This document shows positions 29,975-40,531 of a DNA stretch of 53,139 nucleotides, piece by piece. The notes beneath the pieces are model-generated. The model made no database searches. It saw only the letters and a program-made list of their open reading frames with translations, and had not been told where the DNA came from. Both the position numbers and the translations under genes were made by a program. The stretch is from Obelidium mucronatum. Its lineage: Eukaryota > Chytridiomycota > Chytridiomycetes > Chytridiales > Chytriomycetaceae. Position 1 is the first letter of the stretch; the number at the start of each line of letters is the position of its first letter. The stretch lies in assembly GCA_025765595.1 (NCBI GenBank), contig JAIVFH010000196.1, positions 1-53,139 on the forward strand. Reading direction: 5' to 3'.

Positions 29975-32900
29975 ATGAGCAGCCTCGCCCTTCTTCTGTC
30001 GTCGTCGACGGCGGCGCCGGACTTTGACGCCCCGTTTGCGCCGCACGCGCACTCGTCGCACGCGCACTCTTCACACGCGCACCACGCGCACCTGCCGCTG
30101 CCGTCGCCGCCGTCGTCGTCGTCCGCCTCGACTGCGGCGACTGCGGCGGCGCCCGCTTCGAACCCCGGCGGCGGCGGCGGCGGCGCGCCGAAGGCGGCGG
30201 GCGAGCCCAAGTACCCGTCGCCGCCGCAGAACCCGCTGCGCCCCGCCTGCGCCGCCAGCGCCAGCGCCACCGCGATCCCGGCGATTCCGGCGAGGCTCAA
30301 CCCGCTGAACAGCGGCGCCGCGGGGCCGTACCGCTTATCGCCGCTTCAGCAACAACTCCAAGGACACTATCAGCCACAGTCTCTGATGCTGCCCCCGCCC
30401 GTCTCTTCGCAAGGGGGCGCGGGTCCTCAGTCGCCGCTGATTGCCGTCATGTCTGGAAACTCACACACAATATCCGCCCTTGCAGCTCCATCTTCGTCCT
30501 GGTCAACACCGGACCACCTGATACTATCTCCTTTCCTTGGGTGTGTATTGCTTTTTACTTTGCGTTTGTTGTAGCTGGCTGGACTGAAAGGGTGGCTTGC
30601 AGCAGATGTGTTGTCAAAACGTGTTCCCAATTAGAACCCAATATGCGATGGATCCTTGCTTCCCCAAACACTCCTTTACTGAATACTTATGTTACCAGGT
30701 CAAATCGATCATCAGTCAACAATGCTAACGGCACTTTCAATGATTTTGTCCAACCGGCACCCATTCCGTCACGGATTGCAACTAGATCTCAAACAAAGAA
30801 ACGATTATTAGAATTGTTGGATGAACAAGCTGAATCATATTCGTCAGGAAGACCGGAAAACTTTGGTCAATATAATCAGTCGGCCCAGTCTTTGCAACAA
30901 TCACTACGATCCACACCATCAAACAGACAGTCACATCCGCAACAACAACCCACGCCTTCATCGCATCAACGCTCTAAATATATGGCTCCGCCTCGGATTT
31001 CAACAAATTATATTCAACCTGGGTCATTACTACCGTTACCACAGAATTCAAATGAGTCTCCGTACACGACACAGCCTCAAGGATACCCATATCGTCAAGA
31101 TCTTCAATACCCCCAATACCAATATCAACAATCGATGGTGTCACCCCAAATTCCTCAATCTCCATATATTCAGTCGCCATCCGCGATGGGAATGATGGCC
31201 AACACATTCAACAATAATTCTGCACTGTCAATGGCCGCAAGTCCAACGCTGCATGCTGCATATGTTCTCACTTACCCACCACAGTCATCGTTACTACCGC
31301 CGCCAACCCCTTCACTTCAACCCTTCTATTCACAAGCACCCACCTACTATCACCATCAGCCGTCATCATCGTCGTATTATCAACAGCAGCAGCACTTTGT
31401 ACCGACGCAAAATCGATTTATTGAGACAATTGATTTGACTCAGGACAGTCCGTCTCCTCTCACTACAAATGTACTGCCTCCAACCAAAAAGAGGCGAACT
31501 GACTATGGATATCCAGCCGTTGCGCCAGCAGCACAGCCCCATCAATATCATCATCAACTGCCCATAATGCATTCAAATTTGAGAGAAATGATTGCTCAGA
31601 ATCGATTACCTGCCCCTCATCTTCCTGTGCTTCCAGTTTCAGATTTGGTTCCGTTGGCAGATTGTGATGATAAGGATGGACACTATATCATTCGGGAAGG
31701 CGACGATTTGACTCCTCGATACAAAATCATTCGTTTGTTGGGGCAGGGTACCTTTGGAAAAGTTGTGGAGGCGTTTGATCGGACACGGAATGTGAATGTG
31801 GCAATCAAAATCATTCGGAGTATTCAAAAATATCGCGATGCTGCAAAAGTGGAAGTCCGGGTGCTTTCGGCTCTTAAAAAACATGATCCCCTGAATCTCA
31901 AGTAAGCAGAAAGTCTTAAAATGTTTTATTCTTTTCCTTTCTTTTTTAACAATGGATGTTTTTTTTTGTTAAAAGGCGTTGCATACATCTTCTGGCGTTT
32001 TTTGAACACCGGAATCATACTTGCATGGTCTTTGAATTACTGGCTCAATCCATCTTTGACTTTTTGAAGGAGAATTCATTTGCTCCGTTTCCGGTGCCCC
32101 ATATTCAGCAGTTTGCAACTCAAATTCTAGAGTCCATCACGTTTATGCACGGATTGCGGTTGATTCATACTGATTTGAAGCCTGGTAGGACGCAATCTAT
32201 TTTTTTTTGCGTCCCCGCTCTTTTCTAATCGCGCGGTTTTAAAAAAAACCAAAAACAGAAAACTTGATGCTTGAAAGCAGTGCCTGCCGAACACAAGTGG
32301 GGAATGCCGCACGCGAGCTTTTAAGTGCACGGTTGAGGCTGATTGATTTCGGAAGCGCCATCTTTGATGAGGACTACCATAGCTCGGTTGTAAGCACAAG
32401 GCATTACAGAGCACCTGAAATTATCTTGGGTTTGGGGTGGACATTTCCTTGTGATATGGTGAGTGGGGGGGGGGGGGGGGGGGGGGGGGACTTTTTTTTT
32501 TAAAAAAAATTTGACTTTTGACTGACTTAACGTAAAATTGGGAATAAGTGGTCAATTGGGTGTATTCTGGTTGAGTTTTATACTGGGGATGCATTGTTTC
32601 AGACACACGACAAGTGAGTGCCATCTTCCAACCAAATTTTAATCCACCTCGTATTGACATGGATATATCATTTTTCTATGGTTTCAGTGTTGAGCATTTG
32701 GCAATGATGCAAGCTGTGTTGGGGCCTATTCCGGATTACATGATCCGAAGTATAAGCCCAGACAAACCGGGCGCCAAGTTTTTCAAACCGAATCTTCAAG
32801 TGAATTGGCCAATCTCTGCTACAACGAAAGCAAGCAAGAAGTTTGTAAAGAGCATGAAGACACTTCAGGTATATAGATGAGAGAAGGTGGAATCTTGAAA

Positions 32901-33065
32901 GCAACTAACTCTTTGAAAAAAAAATAGGAAATCATTCCTCCCAAAGATGAAACTTCAAGACTCTTTTTAGATTTGGTCAAGAGACTGCTTGTGTATGATC
33001 CAAAACTTCGAATCACAGCAAGAGAAGCTCTTCAGCATCCATTCTTACGGTGTCAAATCCAGTGA
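29975..33065 (+). CDS. LAMMER/CLK-family dual-specificity protein kinase
   Basis: The kinase domain is spread over exons ending at 31901 and at 31976-32184, 32259-32458, 32549-32613, 32688-32868 and 32928-33065; phases agree throughout. Motifs: [13 protein letters not shown] (Gly loop), VAIKIIRS (Lys), HTDLKPENLML (catalytic loop), LIDFGSAIF (DFG), [20 protein letters not shown] (CLK-type activation segment), and [12 protein letters not shown], the LAMMER signature with Gln for Glu and Ala for Arg/Ile. CLK kinases phosphorylate SR splicing factors. The N-terminal 380 residues are low-complexity, rich in Gln, Pro, Tyr and Ser. ATG 30643 is a safe start; the GC-rich frame from 29975 (Ser, His, Ala, Pro-rich) may be a first exon, but its splice junction near 30540 does not resolve. 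An AATAAA lies near 33248. Confidence 0.85.
32459..32548 (+). other. Kinase intron with a 25-G homopolymer
   Basis: The donor GTGAGT is followed at once by 25 G (32465-32489), then poly-T and poly-A runs, and ends AATAAG at the acceptor. The coding sequence before and after joins in phase, so the homopolymer is in the intron. Confidence 0.9.
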
Positions 33066-33374
33066 CGTCCCTTTAGGAGAAAATTCCACCCCTTTAGTCC
33101 CTGAATCTATTCATTTTTTTTACATGTTTTGCTACTTAGTTCGCACTAGTGGTCTTTCAGACGACCCATATATTTTCTTCTACTGTGTCCTTGTTTGTTT
33201 TTTTCTCCATTTTTTTTACTAGTTCTGTTGTTCATGTATCTTATACGAAATAAACCTTTGAGAGGAATATGCACCTTCACCAAAAACTCATTGTTTTTTT
33301 TAAGGCTTAATTTACTCAACACATTTTTATTTTAAACTCAAAACCGCAAACCCATCTTGGTGTAAAATAGACCT
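33066..33374. other. Tail-to-tail spacer, kinase and lectin genes
   Basis: About 310 bases between two stop codons. It contains a plus-strand polyadenylation-like signal (AAATAAAC near 33248) and a minus-strand AATAAA (complement near 33326-33331). Nothing else is seen. Confidence 0.6.
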
Positions 33375-34973
33375 TTAGAACCGCTTGTACGATTTCGGGG
33401 AATTCATCTTCTTGTATGCGACAAAGGCAGCAAATGCGATTCCTGCAACAGCAAAGACAATGAAAATAACAAGCAGCGAGTACCAAATGTATGAAGCTCC
33501 AGATGTTGATTGCTGAATTGCGGGTGTCGGTGTCGGTCGCAGGTGGTGTTCATAGTTGTTTCCTCCCTTGTGGTATCCATCTGGTCTGTTGTAGGATTTC
33601 CCAGGAGAATCGTTGTTTGCGCTGGGTGGTTCGGGTTTGGATGTATGTTCCTGGCGGAAATAAAAACCGTTAGTTTTTTTTACAAAAAAAAAAAGTCATA
33701 AGTTCTTACATTATCGATAGCGTACGATGTGACCCTGATGATATCATGATTATCTTGAAATGAAATCTTTTTTGTTAAGAGAGTGAAAAAAAAAAATCAC
33801 AGCAAAAAGAGTGTTTTACCAGAGGCATCACCAGTATGCGAAGTGAACCCGAAATATCCTCGTTCCGGCAACGAGACATCATTCTTTGTGAAGCAAGGTC
33901 TCCAAGCACCCAGCCCATCCACATCCACAAAGACTTGCAGCATTTTGTTTTCCACGTACACGACTTTGGCTCGAGTCACGTAGTCCCGTTCTCGAAAGTG
34001 CGCTGTACAGGAATCCGACTTCAGTTTGTACGTCCGTCTGTTGATTCGTCGTATTTCGTGTTTCCGTCACCAATCATGGCTGTGATGTATGGGAAGACGG
34101 CCTGAGAATAATTCACTGGTCAGCCAAAAAAAAAAGAGCAGAACAGATACAGAAAATTCAGAACATAAAACAAACCCTGTTTCGTCCGTTCGTATATGTG
34201 TCAAAGAAGAGGCCCAATCCTTCAAACATGTCTGCAGAACCAAACACATCCCCTTTTGAGGTCCCAAGTTTAGTCCCATCACTTTAGGAGAAGGAAAAAA
34301 AACCTGCTTACCAAGTTGCCGACGGCCTTTTGTATACCAGAACGCAAATCCATCTCCAAACAATCGGTCTCCACCATGGACCTTGAATTCGAACTCCACG
34401 ACCCATGATTTCTGAGTGACGACCGGCTATACAATCAATTTCTTTAATGATTGATTCGATTTCAAAAAGGACAGAATGTTCTCTTACCATTCGAGCCCAA
34501 AGCCAACCCTTTTGAGACTGACGATTGGGAGTGATTCGAACAAACTGATTGATATTGACGTGTGTATCTGGCTCGGAATGATCAATAAACGATGATAGTA
34601 TTTTTTGAAACGATTTGTGCTCACTTCCTCCAAAGTCCCAATATCTGTGCGTGGCAATAAAATAGAAACGTCAGGCGACTCAACTTCAACTCCCCCAAAA
34701 AAATACCACAAAATACCTGTTCATGAGGTATTCGTCTATAAATTTGATTCGAAGCAACGGCTAGCGGGGACATAAAAAAAGCAGGGTGAGCTCAAGGGAG
34801 ACAACAAGAGGGGGAGACATCAACAGACCAACAAATGGTGCTTGCAATGAAAAGTGCTCAATGTGAGTAAGTTCCGAATCCTGCACTTCGAATCTAGGTT
34901 GATCATCGGCTGCTGCACTCAGACATAAAGAAGACAGTGAAATGACTGCTCGTAGTAGAGCGACTATTTGCAT
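33375..34973 (-). CDS. L-type lectin cargo receptor (VIP36/ERGIC-53/Emp47 family)
   Basis: ATG 34973 opens a signal peptide (VALLRAVISLSSLCLSAAA). Further exons give YWDFGG, FVRITPNRQSQKGWLW, then EFEFKVHGGDRLFGDGFAFW, SADMFEGLGLFFDTYTNGRN, AVFPYITAMIGDGNTKYDES, RERDYVTRAKVVYVENKMLQ and GYFGFTSHTGDASG. These match the leguminous-type carbohydrate-recognition domain of ER/Golgi cargo receptors, including the metal and sugar-site DTY-N segment. The C-terminus has one membrane helix (WYSLLVIFIVFAVAGIAF) and a short cytosolic tail ending YKRF, close to the KRFY/KKFF sorting tails of the family. One base appears to be missing at about 34031. At least six introns. It works in glycoprotein export from the ER. 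Confidence 0.8.
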
Positions 34974-35868
34974 TTTCGTTTCTATTTCTTGATGCTATTT
35001 TTGGATTTTTTCATTTCTCTCTGTTTTGAAAAACTTCTATAGCTTCGATTTGTTGGTGTCAAAAAAAAAGCTGAAGCATATCGATTGCGCCTGAATTGTT
35101 GGGTGTTGCATGATGGATGCTGTTGGTTGATATGACAAAACGGCTGTGAACTTGAATCAATCTATCCCAACCACAGGGACAAACAGTCACACTGCTGGAA
35201 ACAGAAAAGCTTCAAATTGCTGATGTGAGACTGCATGGTCTTCCATTTCACGATTATGATTTGGTTATCCAATAAGTAAGAGTATTGACTCACTCTGAGT
35301 CACTCTTCTATCATTGTACAAGGCTGAAAAGATGATAGATTTTGTTTTGATCTATTTACGAAATCCTTCGTCTTGGTGCGGGGAAATCCCATACCCCTTT
35401 CAGAAGTTGGTCAGGAAAGTACCTGAACATAGCGATCTTTGAAGATTATAGGTGATTATGTAACCTTAAAAATACCAAATGAATGCAAGGGATTCAATTC
35501 ATGAAACGTGGATCTTCTGGATTAAAGGATAAGGGTGGAATGGACCGTCGGAGATATACTCTGGGGCACGCAACAATTTTTCGGGCGGGGCGCAGTTGAT
35601 AAAAAATGAGCAGTCAATCGAGGCACCCCTGAGCCTCAAGAGTTGCAAAAACAAATGGACCCATCAAAGGAACTTTCATTGTGGAATAGCCGTTGCAGCG
35701 GCCAGCCGGAGCCTTTCAAATGGAAGTCTAAAACTAGGGTTTATTCAGAGGGCACAATTCAATGAATTTTTCTGGCAAGAGGGCACGCTTGAAGCTTTTT
35801 CGGAAAAAATCGGTATATAAACGTACGCCCCAGAAAAAAAAAGAAACAAACCTTTTCCCTTATCCCAC
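34974..35868. other. Divergent promoter region of lectin and phosphate transporter genes
   Basis: Nearly 900 bases between two start codons, the longest gene-free stretch of the right part besides the duplication region. It has poly-T and poly-A runs and a TATA box just before the transporter. No repeats or ORFs of note. Confidence 0.6.
35814..35820 (+). promoter_or_regulatory. TATA box of the phosphate transporter gene
   Basis: TATATAA lies 49 bases before the ATG at 35869, followed by a short purine-rich leader. Spacing suits a short 5' untranslated region and a strong regulated promoter. Confidence 0.6.
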
Positions 35869-37576
35869 ATGGTTGCCCAAAACAAAGCGAAAGCGTTCGC
35901 TCACCTCGACGAAGGCAAGCTCGGTTGGTTTCACCTCAAGATGGTCCTCATTGCTGGTGCCGGTTTCTTCTCTGATGCTTACGATATCTTCGTCATTGGA
36001 CAAGCGCTGCCAATGATCTACCAAGTCTACTTTGGACCCAAGTATATCTCCGGAAAGTTCAACGCTGCTTTCTCTGAGGACGGCAAGACTGAAATCGTCA
36101 AGACCCCACAAAACGTCAAGGTCAACTTTGTAGACAACTACCCCAACGGTGTCCACATGGATGCATGGCTCAAGGCGTCTACCAACTGGGGAAACTTTAT
36201 TGGTCAAATTGCTTTCGGTATTGCTGGTGATTCCCACGGTCGTAAGGCTGTCTACGGGTTTGAACTCATGGTCATCATTATTTGTACCGTCGGCACCATC
36301 CTCACTGGTCAAATGGCTCACGGTGCCAATATTCTGCAACTCATTTCTTTCTGGCGTATCGTCCTCGGTGTTGGTATCGGTGGAGACTACCCCATGTCTG
36401 CTGTTATTACCTTCTGAGTTTGCCAGTGTTCGATACCGCTGGTATGATGCTTTCTGCCGTGTTTGCGATGCAAGGAATTGGTATTTTGATGGGAAGTGTT
36501 GTCTACATTATCACTTTGTCTGCCATGAAATCCACCATTCAAGAAGACTTCACCGCATTGGACGTAGTATGGCGTATCGCCATTGGTATGGGTCTGCTCC
36601 CAGCCTTCCTTGTCATCTACTTCCGTTTCACAATGCCAGAAACTCCTCGTTTCACAGCCGATGGTAGATATTCTCTTTAATGTACTATCGGACTTCGACT
36701 TAACAAAATTTGAAAATAGTTGTCGGTGATGTCGAAGCTGCCGCCAGAGATGTTGAAATTGCCATGGGTGTTGCTTCCGGTGAAGTCTCGGCTGTTGCTG
36801 CCAAGAAGCCAAAAACCAACAAGGTTACCGACTTCAGAACTTACTTCAGCAAGTGGAAGAATATGAAGATTCTTATTGGTACAGCTTACTGTTGGTTTGC
36901 TTTGGATGTGGCTTGGTACGGTCTTGCCCTCAACACGTCTACTGTCTTGTCCTTGATCAACTTCAACGGTCCACACAAGGTCCCAGTCAATGTTACCACC
37001 AACGGCATCACAAAGCTTGTTCCAACTACCCCACCAGTGGATATCTGGGACATTTTCTACCAAACCTCTGTTGGAAACATCATCATTGCATGCGCTGGTA
37101 CAGTTCCAGGATACTGGTTCACTGTGGCCTTGATTGAAAAGATGGGACGTAAGCCAATCCAAATCATGGGTTTTGCTGTCATCACCATCTGTCTCGCGAT
37201 TCTCGCTGCCACCTGGGACACCATCAGCACTAACCAAATTGGATTCATGGCCGTGTTCACCATCTCTCAGTTCTTCTTCCAGTTCGGACCAAACACCACT
37301 ACATTCGTTATTCCTGGAGAAGTCTTCCCAACGCGTTTCAAGGCGACTTGTCACGGTATCTCTGCTGCCGCTGGTAAGGCTGGAGCCATCTTGGGTATTC
37401 AAGCCGTCGGTCCATACTTTGCATCCAACACTGTTACTGTTTTGGCCACCTTCTGCGCGATTATGGCGTCTGGTATCGTTGCCACCTTCTTGCTTCCAGA
37501 AACTGCTGGAAAGACTCTGGAAGAACTCATGGACGACAGCGAACCAGAAGATGCATCATTTGTCACTTCAGCATAA
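35869..37576 (+). CDS. PHO84: High-affinity inorganic phosphate:H+ symporter (PHO84 type)
   Basis: Two exons: 35869-36663 and 36720-37576. The product is a 12-helix major facilitator of the phosphate:H+ symporter family, about 549 aa. It starts with a cytosolic segment and then FFSDAYDIFVIGQALP (helix 1). Other family words are GDSHGRKAVYG, GIGGDYPMSAVIT-SEFA, MPETPRFTAD, VPGYWFTVALIEKMGRKPIQ, FFFQFGPNTTTFVIPGEVFP (helix 10) and FLLPETAGKTLEELM. The central loop between helices 6 and 7 is the long hydrophilic type. Two extra bases, near 36412 and 36437, break the frame; the coding length is 2 modulo 3, as two insertions predict. The third codon position is strongly C/T-biased, suggesting high expression. 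It imports phosphate at the plasma membrane. Confidence 0.9.
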
Positions 37577-37628
37577 ATTTTAATAACAAAGGAAGAGTTC
37601 CCGTGCGAGTTGGCCTAATATAATAAAG

Positions 37629-37999
37629 ATGAATCATAATACTCAGGAATCGTTGATTCTAATGGGAAACGGAATTAAAGAGTCCCTTAATAGAACTGAA
37701 AAATCTGTCGAGCGTCGTGCAGTTTCCATTTTAAATGTTCTGAGCAAACGAGGAAAAGTCGATCTTAATTATAATCTTCACCTTTTCAGGATCATCAGAA
37801 TAGATTATATTTAAATAACTATCTATACAATGATGAAGTGGCAAGAAAGCAAAAGAAACTGAAAATGAAAAAGAAATACACACTACTTACTGCTGGGACA
37901 CTGGAAGACGAAAAGTTCAGGCAAAACATCCCGCGCCCCGAAAAACAACGCTACATTGTGAGTTTTCTTAAACAAGCAACTTTTCAATCTGGAGCTTGA
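37629..37999 (+). CDS. Small basic hypothetical protein
   Basis: Exon 1 (37629-37757) reads [20 protein letters not shown] and a helical run; a 32-base intron with a weak donor (GTCGAT) and a good acceptor (CTTTTCAG) leads in phase to 37790. Exon 2 carries [17 protein letters not shown] and [27 protein letters not shown] at 37958 could be another donor; otherwise the frame ends TGA at 37997-37999, overlapping the end of SNU13 on the other strand. The intron is very short, and the family is unknown. The lysine-rich helix and small size are compatible with a structural helper, for example of the cytoskeleton, but nothing proves it. Confidence 0.4.
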
Positions 38000-38570
38000 T
38001 GGCCTGGATTTGCGCCTTGAGTTCAGATCCTTCGTTGGTAGTCACTGAGCAAGCAATAACTGGACGAGACACTCCACAAGCACGACCCAAAGCAACCTTG
38101 GACTTGACGAAAACATATGGAACGTTCTGGGAGTTTGAAAGAGACAACGGGTGAGAAAGAAGCAAAGGCAAAGTCCACTTCTCATACCTTGTCTTCACAG
38201 AGGAGGGGCAAGTGCAAAAGGATCTCAAGGGGTTCAGTGTCTTCAGTCATGATGATGAACTCAGAGATACCACGGTTGAGGGTCTTGGTAGCTGGTGTAT
38301 GACAGAGTTAGAATTCCGCAGTTCGTAAGTTTCGCACCCCGCCCCATGCCAAACATCCCATCCAAAAAACTTCTCCCTCTCCTTCGTACCTTCGTTGGCA
38401 CCCTTCTTGAGCTGCTTGTAGTGGGAAGCCTGTTGAACCAGATCCAGGATCTTGTTGGTCAACTGGGCATCAGCGAGTGGATAAGCCTTGCTTGAGTTGT
38501 CAGCCTGAAGGAAGAAAGAATAGATTTGAGTATGACCTGAATCCCACGATCGTCGTTGTGTTTGTACCAT
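37968..38570 (-). CDS. SNU13: SNU13/NHP2L1 (15.5K) L7Ae-family RNA-binding protein
   Basis: Four exons: 38570-38568 (ATG only), 38504-38390, 38291-38188 and 38126-37968 (381 nt, 126 aa; the human protein has 128). Words such as [66 protein letters not shown] and [16 protein letters not shown] are near identical to the family. SNU13 binds the kink-turn of U4 snRNA in the spliceosome and of box C/D and U3 snoRNAs. All phases agree without correction. The first intron starts right after the start codon. It sits beside IMP3, another U3 snoRNP component, in divergent orientation with 56 bases between start codons. Confidence 0.95.
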
Positions 38571-38626
38571 TTGAGTTTTTGTTTGAAAAAAAGAAGAGTA
38601 GAAAAAAAAAAAGAAAGAAGAAAAGG

Positions 38627-39321
38627 ATGGCAGTTAAGCCCTTTCTTCAACAACTACATCCAACATCAGATTCTAAAACCTCTTTTTTGTGTGTGTGCAG
38701 TCATCGCTGAAGTACCATGAAAAGAAGCTTCTCAAGAAAGTAGACTTTCTGCAATGGAAGAGTGATCAATCCCTCCACGAGACCAAAGTGATGCGTCGAT
38801 ACCACGTACCAAAGCGAGAAGAGTATCAAAAGTACAACAAGATAGCCGGTCAGATCAAAAAGATTGCAAACAAGCTGAGTCTGCTGGATCCTCGGGACCC
38901 ATACAGAGACACAAAAACGGATGATTTGTTGGAGAAGCTGTATCAGATGGGCATTATAACGGCAAAGAAGACTCTGTCTCAGTGCGATAAAGTGACTGTT
39001 GCCTCGTTTTGCAGGTTTGGTGTATTCTTTGGTTGGGCTTTTGAAAAAAACAAAAAACTGATGTTTCTCATTCTTTAAAAAGACGGCGGTTGCCAATCGT
39101 GATGGTTCGATTAAAGATGGCGGAAACAGTTAAATCAGCGGTAACATACGTGGAGCAGGGACACTATTCGAGTTGGTCCCAGAAACCTATCACGGATCCC
39201 CGCGTTTCTTGTCACTCGAAAGATGGAAGATTACGTGACGTGGGTTAATGGATCCTCCATCAAGAGAAAGATTGCCAAATTCAACGATAAACTGGATGAC
39301 TTTGATCTTTTGGATTTGTAA
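38627..39321 (+). CDS. IMP3: IMP3, U3 small nucleolar ribonucleoprotein S4-domain protein
   Basis: Exon 1 (38627-38632) holds only Met-Ala; exon 2 is 38701-39014; exon 3 is 39083-39321. Protein about 185 aa, as expected for IMP3. Conserved words: [95 protein letters not shown] and [13 protein letters not shown]. The S4 RNA-binding fold spans the RRRLP to TRKMED part. IMP3 helps pair U3 snoRNA with pre-rRNA for early 18S processing. One extra T at 39167-39168 breaks the frame inside the S4 domain; the exon sum is 559 nt, 1 modulo 3, consistent with a single extra base. Confidence 0.9.
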
Positions 39322-39375
39322 TAAAGAAAGGTTGGAAAGAAAACAAGGTTCCAAGCAAACAATCAGTGAACAAGA

Positions 39376-40514
39376 ATGAGTCTCCCAAGCTGTCGCTGGA
39401 CTGCTGCTTTCCTGCCTACAGCTGCCAAAGGCCTTATCGCATCCGAAGTTCCAATCGGACGCTCATCTCACAGTGTCAGCAGTTGTCCTCAACAACACAG
39501 TTCTGGTGTTCAGTGGAGAAGCGTTGCCTCGCGTACCGATTGCACCAAATCCAAACAACAATTTCAAGGGAAGTGGTTTCGAAGCATTCGACCTAAAGAG
39601 CAAAAACTGGATTGCAAGCGCAGACGCTTTCAAGTCAGGAGCGGTCCGTATCGAAGGAGTTCAAAACCCTTGCTTTGTAATCTCACCAATTGATTATCGA
39701 AAGCAGCCAACGCCGCGAGTCGGTCATGCCTCTGCTCAAATTGGCGATACTATATACATCCTCGGAGGCCGCGGCGGTGCCGAAATGGTTCCCTTCCCTT
39801 CCAACCTATACGAGTTCAATTCCACCACCGCCGAATGGAAAACCATTGACCCCTCGACAAGCGACTGCAAAGTAGAAAGCCGATCCTACCATTCAATGAC
39901 AGCCTCCAACGACCACGTCTTTGTATTCGGCGGATGCCCTGCCAAAGGCCGATCTCAACGATTTACACCAGTTTGACCCCGGTGACGCGGAAATGGACAC
40001 AGTTTCCTACGTGTCCTGATATATCTCCACGTGGAGGCGCTGCGGTAGCCGTTTTGCAGTCGCGTTTAGGTAGTGTTTGGAGGGTTCAATGGATCCGAGC
40101 TTGGCGACATGTGGAGTATTTCAAGTTTCCAAAGACGATCCCGTGGATATTCCAGATCGCCAGTGGAAGCGCGTACAGTTTCCGGAAGGCATGGCTCTGC
40201 CGGATAGGAGAAGTGTGGCTGGGTTTGTGGCTTTGAAGGCGTTGGATAGAATCGCCTTGTTCCATGGAGAAAGGGATCCTTCTTCGAAAGGGCATGAGGG
40301 TGCTGGATTGTATCATCGCGATGTTTGGACCTTCGAGTTTGGCGCCAGTTTTGAAGAGGGAGTTTGGGAGCAGTATGTTGTGGAGAAAAATGGACAAGAG
40401 CCCACGGCTCGCGGATGGATCGCTGCTTCTGCATTGGATGGTGACAAAGTGGTTATGGTTGGAGGATTTGATGGGGAAACGCGTGATAACGGTGTTTATG
40501 TCTTGTCCTTTTGA
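39376..40514 (+). CDS. Kelch-repeat protein
   Basis: The region encodes about 377 aa of kelch blades: GRSSHSV..VVLNNTVLVFSG, PRVGHASAQIGDTIYILGGR, ESRSYHSMTASNDHVFVFGG, PRGGAAVAVLQSR followed by VVFGGFNGSELGDMW, RRSVAGFVALKALDRIALFH and ARGWIAASALDGDKVVMVGG. Each blade has the G-G and Y-W style spacing of a beta propeller. Five single extra bases (about 39477, 39953, 39993, 40070, 40118) must be skipped; total length 1,139 is 2 modulo 3, which fits five extra bases. No other domain is attached; the propeller probably binds a partner protein, and the pathway is unknown. It starts 54 bases after IMP3 and ends 18 bases before the end of the opposite DJ-1 gene. Confidence 0.75.
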
Positions 40515-40531
40515 AGACAACCCTACCTTTT

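Noticed and set aside
29758..30300. 180-codon minus-strand ORF opposite the kinase 5' region
   Set aside because: GC-rich sequence lowers stop frequency on both strands; the product is a Gly/Ala/Cys/Asp-rich antisense shadow without a domain.
36400..36440. Programmed frameshift in the phosphate transporter
   Set aside because: Two breaks within 25 bases, no shared slippery codon and no other known case for this family; sequence error is simpler, although the general bias is kept as a finding.
35860..37402. Minus-strand ORFs of 159 and 241 codons over the phosphate transporter
   Set aside because: They are antisense to a well-matched transporter and arise from its biased codon use.
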